This document shows, one piece after another, positions 57,467 through 64,000 of a DNA stretch of 64,000 nucleotides. The position numbers and the translations under genes are program-made. Numbering within the stretch: position 1 is the stretch's first letter; each line of letters starts with the position of its first letter. The notes beneath the pieces were generated by a model, which was not told where the DNA came from, did no database searches, and worked only from the letters and a program-made list of their open reading frames with translations. Location of the stretch: assembly GCF_013041605.1 (NCBI RefSeq), contig NZ_JABEQC010000012.1, positions 87,445 through 151,444 on the forward strand, read 5' to 3'. Origin of the DNA: Vibrio plantisponsor. GTDB lineage: Bacteria; Pseudomonadota; Gammaproteobacteria; Enterobacterales; Vibrionaceae.

Positions 57467-58471
57467 CTAAAGTAAAGAACTTAGTTTAGTGAGTAGCAGA
57501 TCAATGTCTTCACGGCTAACATCTTGGTGAGTAACAAATCGAATCGGATTGCCCGGAGATACAATAATATTGTCTTGCTTGAGTCGCATAGCAATTTCAT
57601 TGATATCAATAGTTTCATCAAGTTTTGCAAACACAATATTCGTTTGAACCCATTCTGGGTTTAATGAGAAGCCTGGTAGTTGAGCAAGACCATAGGCTAA
57701 GTGTTTTGCATTGTCATGATCGACTTTAAGCTGAGCTACTTGTTCAGTAAGAGCAAGTTTGCCAGCTGCAGCTAAAATGCCCGCTTGACGCATACCGCCG
57801 CCGAGCATTTTTCGGATACGTCTTGCTTTGGCAATGTATTCTTTACTTCCTAAAAGTAAAGATCCGACAGGTGCACATAAACCTTTGGAGAGGCAAACGG
57901 TCATAGAATCAAAATACTGGGCAATGTTTTTTACGTCAGTATCTAATGCCACAGCAGCGTTATAAACACGCGCACCGTCTAAATGCAGTTTGAGATTATG
58001 TTGATCGACAAACTCTCTCGCTTGTTTTAAATACTCCATTGGCAGCACTTTACCGTTAATGGTGTTTTCTAAACTTAATAGGCGAGTGCGGGCGAAATGA
58101 AAATCGTCGGGTTTAATTGCTGCTTTTAACTTGGCAAAATCAATCGTGCCATCAGGATTGTTTTCAATTGGCTGAGGTTGGATTGAGCCTAATACCGCCG
58201 CGCCACCGGCTTCAAATTTATAGTTATGCGCTTGTTGACCGCATAGATACTCATCGCCACGATCGCAGTGAGACATTAAACCCAGCAAGTTTGCTTGCGT
58301 TCCTGAAGTGGTAAACAGTGCCGCTTCAAAGCCGTGTCTTTCTGCTGCCCATGCTTCAAGTTCGTTGACAGTAGGGTCATCACCATAAACATCATCGCCG
58401 ACTTCAGCACGAGCCATTGCATCGCGCATGGCTTGAGTAGGTTTAGTAACAGTATCAGAACGAAAATCCAT
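57467..58471 (-). CDS. ltaE: Low-specificity L-threonine aldolase
   Basis: 334-aa PLP enzyme splitting L-threonine or L-allo-threonine into glycine and acetaldehyde. The opening MDFRSDTVTKPT, the VGDDVYGDDPT segment and the Schiff-base Lys196 in CLSKGLCAPVG are typical; LHLDGARVYNAA gives the cofactor-binding Asp and Arg. The length is the family norm. It lies 28 bases after the Nudix gene and may share its transcript. Confidence 0.94.
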   Translation of the reverse strand: MDFRSDTVTKPTQAMRDAMARAEVGDDVYGDDPTVNELEAWAAERHGFEAALFTTSGTQANLLGLMSHCDRGDEYLCGQQAHNYKFEAGGAAVLGSIQPQPIENNPDGTIDFAKLKAAIKPDDFHFARTRLLSLENTINGKVLPMEYLKQAREFVDQHNLKLHLDGARVYNAAVALDTDVKNIAQYFDSMTVCLSKGLCAPVGSLLLGSKEYIAKARRIRKMLGGGMRQAGILAAAGKLALTEQVAQLKVDHDNAKHLAYGLAQLPGFSLNPEWVQTNIVFAKLDETIDINEIAMRLKQDNIIVSPGNPIRFVTHQDVSREDIDLLLTKLSSLL

Positions 58472-58499
58472 CTTATTTCCTTATAACCAACTTAACTTA

Positions 58500-59015
58500 T
58501 TATAAATATCCACACAGTTTCGCTTTGCTCAGGCAAGCGATAGTTTTGGAGTCTGTAATCTCGCCACTTATGATCTTTTGCTCTATTTCTGCCACTGCAA
58601 AAGTGACGACATCAATCACTTCATCATCATCGCAGCTATACCTTGACGTTTTCACAAGGTCTTTCGCGATAAATAGATGCTGAATTTCGTCGCAGAAACC
58701 TGCTAAAGGAGTGAACTGACCTAAACTAATAAAGGAATCGCTACTGTAGCCGGTTTCTTCTTCGAGTTCTCGCTGAGCGCAAACAAGAGGCGATTCTTGA
58801 TTTTCAATCGTTCCCGCAGGTAGCTCAAGTAGCCACTTTTTTAACGAAGGTCGGAACTGATTGATCATGACAATCTGGTTGTCTTCTGTGACCGGAAGAA
58901 TAACTGCGGCACCGGGGTGCACAATGGTTGTGTGTTTGACGTTATTGCCGTTGGGAAGAACGACATTCTCTTCAACAAGAGAAATGCGTTTCCACGTGTG
59001 TATGGTATTGCTCAT
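58500..59015 (-). CDS. Nudix hydrolase (ADP-sugar type)
   Basis: 171-aa protein with a complete Nudix box, G-x5-E-x7-REUxEExGU, at about residues 75-97 (starting GTIENQE and ending RELEEETGY). Layout with the upstream strand IVMINQFRPSLKKWLLELPA resembles the ADP-ribose/ADP-sugar pyrophosphatase group (NudF). I start it at ATG 59015 (MSNTIHTWKR); the 18 codons further upstream look untranslated, but no strong ribosome-binding site is seen for either. Substrate unproven. Confidence 0.85.
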   Translation of the reverse strand: MSNTIHTWKRISLVEENVVLPNGNNVKHTTIVHPGAAVILPVTEDNQIVMINQFRPSLKKWLLELPAGTIENQESPLVCAQRELEEETGYSSDSFISLGQFTPLAGFCDEIQHLFIAKDLVKTSRYSCDDDEVIDVVTFAVAEIEQKIISGEITDSKTIACLSKAKLCGYL

Positions 59016-59300
59016 ACAAATAGTTCTTATCGGTGGAGGAGAGCCACTTTGGCGTAGTACGCCTACCATATCGTATTTGATTGCAGAATCTCAATCGGAA
59101 ATAAATTTAACGTTGAAAATTCATACCGTTGTTATGAGCTCCATGTCGCATAAGTGCAAACTATGATTACATCATTTTGCACATAAGGTAGATCTGATAT
59201 AACAGTCCGTCCAAATTCGGATTATAGTTGTAACCAAATGATAACAAATGTATAAACTTTTATATAAGAACGAATTTAGGTATTGCTTAGGAGCGCAAGC

Positions 59301-60959
59301 ATGATCAGTCCAACTCAAGCCTCTCATGGACAAAAAGCGTTATTGTCAGAACGCATTAATAAGCTCTCCAAAGCTCTTTCTGATGGGGTTTACGAAAGAG
59401 AAAGTACCATTAAACTTTGCTTGCTGGCAGCACTCGCTGGTGAAAGTGTCTTCCTTTTAGGTCCTCCTGGTATTGCAAAAAGTCTTATTGCGAAACGACT
59501 CATTCAAGCTTTTGATAACAGCAGTTATTTTGAGTATTTGATGACCCGCTTCTCTACGCCCGAAGAAGTGTTCGGCCCACTCAGTATCCAAGAACTGAAA
59601 GATAACGGACGCTATGTTCGCTTAACCAAGGGTTATCTTCCTACTGCGCAGGTTGTTTTTCTGGACGAAATTTGGAAAGCCGGCCCAGCGATTCTGAATA
59701 CGCTTCTTACGGTCGTTAACGAAAAAACATTTAAAAACGGCAGTGATATTGAACGTGTACCAATGCGTTTGCTGATCTCTGCATCCAACGAGTTGCCTGA
59801 TGAAGACAGCGGTCTTGAAGCTTTGTATGACCGAATGCTGGTGCGAGTGTTCGTCAACCGGATCCAGAACAAACAGAATTTCAAATCTATGCTCACAGTT
59901 GGTACGCCTCAAGAAGCGCGTATTCCAGAAGGTTTGGCGATCACAGACCAAGAATATCATCTGTGGCAGCAACAGTTAGATAGCCTCACTTTGAGCGATG
60001 ATGTATTTGAAAAACTCTATCAGCTTAAGAACATGTTGGAATCAGCGGTGGAAGACAGCAAGTTGTCTACCCATGACATGTATGTGTCTGACCGACGTTG
60101 GAAGAAAGCGGTTAAGTTGCTGAAGGCGAGTGCCTTCTTCAATGGTCGTGATGCGATTAATCCTTTGGATATTCTGTTGCTGCAAGATTGTTTATGGAAC
60201 AGCCCTGAATCACGTGAAGTGGTTCATGGTGTGGTAAAAGAGTTCGCACTGCGTTATGCGTTTGACCAAATGGAAGTCGAGCATCAAATTTCGCTTTGCC
60301 GTGAAGAATTAGCTGCGGTTCAGGACGAGCTGGAATCTGAATTTGGCATGATGTTGTCACTTGAGACGGCCACAGGCTTGATTAAGAAAAAAGTCACCAA
60401 TCAATACGATATTAAGGGCGCCAAGAGCTATAAAGTCGGTGCGGCTTATGATCTCGTTAAGCTGGTTCTATTACAAAGTAACATGTCGGTGTCTGAGTCA
60501 GAAAAAGGGGACAGCCGTTGGGTGTATGTTCCAAAGAGTGATTTAGAAAGAGTCATTAAAGATGGTGAAGGTGATGTCTATGGTTACGTCAACCAAAACA
60601 CCAACATGTGCCGAATCAAATTCGATGTAGATGCAGCAAATAATCTGGTGATTAAAGACATCGCTAACCGCTCTGTCATGGTGTCATTAGTGACAAAAGA
60701 GGGATTGGACGAAGGACTGTACCAAGACTGGTTGGCAAAAACAGAGCAAGCGATGGCGCAGCTAAAACACGCGGAACATCATTTACGTAAAGTACGCTCA
60801 ACGTTCCATGGTGCACTGCCTCATAACTTTATCGACCCCACATTACCAACTGCGATGGAAGCAACATTACAAACGCTTCAGCAGCAATTGGAAGCGACGC
60901 AAACTGAATGTGAGAAAAGCGCGCAGCGTTATAGAAATCTCGCTCAGTTCTTTGAATAG
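59301..60959 (+). CDS. ravA: MoxR-type AAA+ ATPase RavA
   Basis: 552-aa ATPase. Walker A is GPPGIAKS (54-61), Walker B VVFLDEI (118-124), followed by sensor 1 SASNE. The long C-terminal part (from about 320) carries the RavA-specific triple-helical and LARA-type regions. RavA works with ViaA and in E. coli binds lysine decarboxylase LdcI and respiratory complexes such as fumarate reductase and Nuo. It is longer than E. coli RavA (498 aa). AGGAG 7 bases upstream supports ATG 59301 over an in-frame TTG at 59283. Confidence 0.93.
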   Translation: MISPTQASHGQKALLSERINKLSKALSDGVYERESTIKLCLLAALAGESVFLLGPPGIAKSLIAKRLIQAFDNSSYFEYLMTRFSTPEEVFGPLSIQELKDNGRYVRLTKGYLPTAQVVFLDEIWKAGPAILNTLLTVVNEKTFKNGSDIERVPMRLLISASNELPDEDSGLEALYDRMLVRVFVNRIQNKQNFKSMLTVGTPQEARIPEGLAITDQEYHLWQQQLDSLTLSDDVFEKLYQLKNMLESAVEDSKLSTHDMYVSDRRWKKAVKLLKASAFFNGRDAINPLDILLLQDCLWNSPESREVVHGVVKEFALRYAFDQMEVEHQISLCREELAAVQDELESEFGMMLSLETATGLIKKKVTNQYDIKGAKSYKVGAAYDLVKLVLLQSNMSVSESEKGDSRWVYVPKSDLERVIKDGEGDVYGYVNQNTNMCRIKFDVDAANNLVIKDIANRSVMVSLVTKEGLDEGLYQDWLAKTEQAMAQLKHAEHHLRKVRSTFHGALPHNFIDPTLPTAMEATLQTLQQQLEATQTECEKSAQRYRNLAQFFE

Positions 60960-60967
60960 GAGGCATC

Positions 60968-62413
60968 ATGCTTGGTGCTGATGGATTAAACCTCGCTCTT
61001 ATGATTGCAGACAGTGGCATTATTGATACCGCTGTTAACGATCTTCTTGCTCGCTCACAAGTGATGATGATGGCGGAAGATCGTGGCGTTCGCTCAACGG
61101 TGAAAAACCACTTACTGAAGTGGCGTGGTAGCGTAAAGAAACGCATCACACGAGTTTGCGAAACAGAGCGTTTTCAGCAGGAGCTTGGTTACTATCAAGA
61201 GGTGATTCACTGGGACGAAGAGACATTCTTTGACCGCATTGATGAAGTGATCAAAAAGCTTGAATGGCACTCCGCTTTCTATTTACAAGCACGTCGTCTG
61301 ATGGAAAAGAACAAGGGTATTCACAACCCTATGTTTCCTCATTTCTTTTGTGACCAATGGTACAAGTCATTGAGCGATGCAATTAAGCAAGCTCAGGTGA
61401 TGGAGTTGGAATCGAACAAAGAAAAACTCCTGACGGATCTCTATCAACGCATGGAAACCATGCGCAATATGGACAAGATCACCGAATCGGGTGATGAAAG
61501 CAGTGTCGGTAGATTATGGGACATGGCGTCAGCAAAACTGAGCCATAGTGACCTGACGGTAATGAAGCGCCATGCTGAGTTCCTGAAAAAGCATCAAGCG
61601 TTGCAAGAAATAGCAGAAACGTTAGGCCGGATGGCAAGTGATGTTGACGATCCGGATTTAAATCGCGCTCCGACCGAAGAGCCACAAATGGTGGAAGAGA
61701 AATCCGATGAAGCGACAGACGACATTGTCGGCATTCATGAAAGTGATGATCTCAACAAGATGCTGCCTAATGAAACCCTCTTTCTCGCTTACCCAGAGCT
61801 TGAAGTGGTTTTCTATAAACACTTAGTTGATAAGCGTTTGATGAACTATCGAATGCAAGGTAAGTCGCGCACGCTTCGAAAAGTTCGTGCACATAAGCCA
61901 GACAACAAAAAAGCGGATATCGAAAAAGGGCCTTTCATCGTCTGTGTTGATGCTTCAGGTTCAATGCATGGTTTCCCTGAACAGTGTGCCAAAGCAATGG
62001 CGTATGCACTGATGCAAATTGCTTTAGCCGAAGATCGTGATTGTTATGTCATGCTGTTTTCGACTGAGCACATCACTTATGAACTGACCAAGCAAGATGG
62101 GTTACGCGAAGTGAGTGACTTTTTGAGCTACTCATTCCACGGTGGTACAGACTTAGAGCCGGTGCTGAAAAAGTCAGTGGAATTAATGGCTGACGGCACA
62201 TACAAGAATGCTGACTTAGTGGTGATTTCTGACTTCATTGCACCTAAGCAGAATGAGGAAGTTCTCGCTAAGGTTAATGGATTAAAGGCCGCGAAAAATC
62301 GCTTTCATGCCATCAGTTTGTCGCGCTATGGCAACCCAGAATTAATGAGTATGTTTGATCATTGCTGGCGTTATCATCCTAATATCTTTGGGCGCATAGC
62401 GAAGCAGTGGTAA
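60968..62413 (+). CDS. viaA: VWA-domain protein ViaA
   Basis: 481-aa partner of RavA. The N-terminal helical region begins MLGADGLNLALMIADSGI. The C-terminal von Willebrand A domain (about 318-480) has the metal-binding MIDAS sequence DASGSMHG near residue 327 and DLVVISDF later. ViaA stimulates RavA ATPase activity. It starts 8 bases after ravA with AGGAGG close to the ATG. Confidence 0.94.
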   Translation: MLGADGLNLALMIADSGIIDTAVNDLLARSQVMMMAEDRGVRSTVKNHLLKWRGSVKKRITRVCETERFQQELGYYQEVIHWDEETFFDRIDEVIKKLEWHSAFYLQARRLMEKNKGIHNPMFPHFFCDQWYKSLSDAIKQAQVMELESNKEKLLTDLYQRMETMRNMDKITESGDESSVGRLWDMASAKLSHSDLTVMKRHAEFLKKHQALQEIAETLGRMASDVDDPDLNRAPTEEPQMVEEKSDEATDDIVGIHESDDLNKMLPNETLFLAYPELEVVFYKHLVDKRLMNYRMQGKSRTLRKVRAHKPDNKKADIEKGPFIVCVDASGSMHGFPEQCAKAMAYALMQIALAEDRDCYVMLFSTEHITYELTKQDGLREVSDFLSYSFHGGTDLEPVLKKSVELMADGTYKNADLVVISDFIAPKQNEEVLAKVNGLKAAKNRFHAISLSRYGNPELMSMFDHCWRYHPNIFGRIAKQW

Positions 62414-62474
62414 CTGTATTCAGCACTAATGCCAGTTAGCCTTAACAACTAGTGCAGGTTAAAATCCGCAAAAG

Positions 62475-62499
62475 AAAAGGGAGGTTATAACCTCCTTTT
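62475..62499. terminator. Bidirectional terminator, viaA / LLM oxidoreductase
   Basis: Palindrome GGAGG-TTATAA-CCTCC (62480-62495) flanked by AAAAG and TTTT, between convergent genes. Confidence 0.75.
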
Positions 62500-62529
62500 G
62501 TGGTATCTAAGGCGATTTATTCAGTGTTT

Positions 62530-63516
62530 TTAATCGATGTTCGCCAATAACTCGTAAGATCGCAACTTAGCTTCATGTTCAAAAATCATGGCATTGACCA
62601 TAATCTCATCGGCTTGGGTTCTGGCGACTAAATCCATTATTCGACTTTTCACTGTATCGACACTTCCATGAATGGATTCGCGCAGCTGAGTCTGAATGTG
62701 ATGCTTTTCATGTGGAAGCCAAAGCGGTTCCATACTTTTTACCGGAGGCGCGATCTTGGTTCGCCCACCTCTGATCATGGAAAGGAACTTCTGCTTTTCA
62801 GTAGTACCCAAATACTGGGCTTCAGCATCTGTTTCAGCCACTATGATGTTTACCCCGATCATGACATAAGGTTTATCAAGTTGGTCTGAAGGTCGGAAGT
62901 TATCACGATAAATCTCGATGGCTCTCAACATAGCGTCAGGGGCGAAATGCGCGGCGAACGCAAATGGTAGTCCTTTTATTCCCGCTAGACGAGCACTGTA
63001 GGTGCTAGAGCCCAACAACCAGATTGGTACTTTAGAGTTGTTGCCCGGATAAGCTTTTACTGGTTGGTTAGTCGAAATGGGTCCCATGAAAAACTGTAAC
63101 TCTTCCAGTAGTTCATCGAAATCAGGATCCATTCGGTCCGGTTCTCTTCGTAGAGCATGCATGGTTGAATGGTCAGTTCCCGGAGCGCGACCTAAACCTA
63201 AATCAATACGATTTGGGTAGAGTGCTTCCAAAGTGCCAAATTGCTCTGCAATGACCAAAGGGGCATGGTTGGGCAGCATAATTCCGCCAGATCCTAGACG
63301 AATAGATTGAGTATGCGCACCTACGTGACTGAGCAAAACAGAAGTCGCTGCGCTCGCGATATCCGGCATGTTATGGTGTTCCGCCATCCAGAATCTCTCA
63401 TAGCCTAACTTCTCGGCATGTTGTGCAAGTGAAACCGTATGTTGAAACGTTGTGTGGAAATCTGCACCTTCAGAGACAGGTGCTAAATCTAAAATCGAGA
63501 GTTTTGGTAGAGACAT
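62530..63516 (-). CDS. LLM-class flavin-dependent oxidoreductase (luciferase-like)
   Basis: 328-aa cytoplasmic flavoprotein of the bacterial-luciferase-like family, similar in length and motifs to E. coli YhbW. Visible features are [14 protein letters not shown] at the barrel front, [21 protein letters not shown] and [13 protein letters not shown]. These enzymes use FMN and O2, but no substrate can be given. It is not one of the light-producing LuxA/LuxB proteins. Confidence 0.9.
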   Translation of the reverse strand: MSLPKLSILDLAPVSEGADFHTTFQHTVSLAQHAEKLGYERFWMAEHHNMPDIASAATSVLLSHVGAHTQSIRLGSGGIMLPNHAPLVIAEQFGTLEALYPNRIDLGLGRAPGTDHSTMHALRREPDRMDPDFDELLEELQFFMGPISTNQPVKAYPGNNSKVPIWLLGSSTYSARLAGIKGLPFAFAAHFAPDAMLRAIEIYRDNFRPSDQLDKPYVMIGVNIIVAETDAEAQYLGTTEKQKFLSMIRGGRTKIAPPVKSMEPLWLPHEKHHIQTQLRESIHGSVDTVKSRIMDLVARTQADEIMVNAMIFEHEAKLRSYELLANID

Positions 63517-63826
63517 AACAAACTTTTCTGCTAGTAAATCAGGTTATCACTATGCCTCTTTCCAAAAATAAATAAAACCATGAGTTTTTGAAGGAATAGT
63601 AAGTAAACTCTTGGATACTGTGTCGTCAATCAACGTTAATTATCAAGCGAAGATTCGCTGAGCATTTGTTCTTTTTGTGTGTCTTTTATGCGTGATGGCA
63701 TGTTTATTAGCCATTCAGTTGAAAAATATAGAATTTGTTATTGACCAACAAAATGAATCCGTTAAAGTACGCCTCGTTCACACAGCAATGTGGCGAACAG
63801 GTGGTGTCACCATCGCAGTATGCGTT
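63517..63826. promoter_or_regulatory. Intergenic region with tRNA promoter
   Basis: 310 bases without a protein gene, covering the promoters of the LLM gene (minus) and the tRNA cluster (plus). A promoter-like pair is TTGACC (63741-63746) and TAAAGT (63763-63768), separated by 16 bases and followed by a GC-rich stretch (ACGCCTCG) typical of stringently controlled promoters. Confidence 0.5.
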
Positions 63827-63913
63827 GCCCTGGTGGTGAAATTGGTAGACACAAGGGATTTAAAATCCCTCGACTTTCGAGTCGTGCCGGTTCAAGTCCG
63901 GCCCGGGGCACCA
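63827..63913 (+). tRNA. tRNA-Leu (anticodon TAA)
   Basis: 87 bases. The acceptor GCCCTGG pairs with CCGGGGC, followed by A and encoded CCA. The anticodon stem AGGGA/TCCCT encloses TTTAAAA, giving anticodon TAA. The extra-long variable arm (CGACTTTCGAGTCG) and T-arm GCCGG-TTCAAGT-CCGGC are typical of class II leucine tRNA. Confidence 0.96.
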
Positions 63914-63929
63914 TCAAACTTCCAAATAT

Positions 63930-64000
63930 GGCGCGTTAGCAGAGTGGTTATGCACCGGATTGCAAATCCGTGTACATCGGTTCGATTCCGGTACGCGCCT
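63930..64000 (+). tRNA. tRNA-Cys (anticodon GCA), 3' CCA outside the window
   Basis: The acceptor GGCGCGT pairs with ACGCGCC. The loop TTGCAAA holds anticodon GCA, and the discriminator base is T, as required for Cys tRNA. The window ends at that base, so the CCA end is not seen. The outermost anticodon-stem pair appears to be C27-T43, a mismatch. It is 16 bases after tRNA-Leu and probably co-transcribed. Confidence 0.93.

Noticed and set aside
1..64000. CRISPR arrays, insertion sequences, integrons or prophage
   Set aside because: I saw no regularly spaced repeats, transposase or integrase motifs, terminal inverted repeats around genes, or phage structural genes; the only tandem repeats are two short duplications.

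Overview
The window is chromosomal DNA of a gammaproteobacterium, almost certainly a Vibrio. The evidence is: an irgA-like catecholate siderophore receptor with a divergent LysR gene (the irgA-irgB arrangement of V. cholerae), a napFDABC operon followed by a 44-aa membrane protein and facing narQP, a separate napGH pair, a transaldolase-transketolase pair, ravA-viaA, a DUF2999 protein and three chemoreceptors. Several of these groups lie on the second chromosome in other vibrios, so a chromosome 2 origin is likely but is an inference. The species cannot be fixed from the sequence alone. I see no transposase, integrase, prophage, toxin-antitoxin pair or CRISPR array.

Layout. 1-11.1 kb: one plus-strand run for urea use, with a urea ABC importer (urtA, cut by the window edge, then urtBCDE), urease and its accessory genes (ureDABCEFG) and a HupE/UreJ-type nickel permease. 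11.2-16.6 kb: an AEC-family permease converging on an RND efflux pump and its adaptor. 16.7-25.8 kb: periplasmic nitrate respiration, with napFDABC plus a small membrane protein on the minus strand, the divergent sensor and regulator narQ-narP, and napGH. The promoters carry recognisable NarP and FNR sites. 25.9-29.4 kb: DcuC-type dicarboxylate carrier, fatty acid desaturase, GNAT acetyltransferase. 29.5-35.8 kb: chemoreceptor, HAD phosphatase, membrane-anchored FKBP, DsbA-like lipoprotein, OmpA-like lipoprotein, Aer-like chemoreceptor. 35.8-38.8 kb: irgA and irgB around a Fur box.

38.9-46.7 kb: transketolase and transaldolase, a divergent SorC-type regulator behind a 0.5-kb intergenic region full of TGAGCA half-sites, then a TAXI-type TRAP transporter. 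46.8-51.2 kb: DUF2999 protein, mercaptopyruvate sulfurtransferase, an unrecognised 99-aa exported protein, moeB, moeA and divergent folE. 51.3-59.0 kb: third chemoreceptor, a tyrosine permease with TyrR boxes, acpH, a DEAD-box helicase, a TetR regulator, threonine aldolase and a Nudix hydrolase. 59.3-62.4 kb: ravA-viaA. 62.5-64 kb: an LLM flavin oxidoreductase and tRNA-Leu(TAA) and tRNA-Cys(GCA), the latter cut before its CCA end.

The genes fit together as follows. Urea import, hydrolysis and nickel supply form one nitrogen-acquisition unit. NapA needs a molybdenum cofactor, and moeA/moeB lie in the same window. Nitrate sensing by NarQP and FNR probably controls both nap segments. Most transcription units end in clear hairpins, many shared by convergent genes. 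No wholly new multi-gene system is evident. The best leads are the SorC operator cluster between the regulator and transaldolase, the small protein at the end of nap, the 99-aa protein between moeB and the sulfurtransferase, and the inverted repeats in front of the TetR and TRAP genes.
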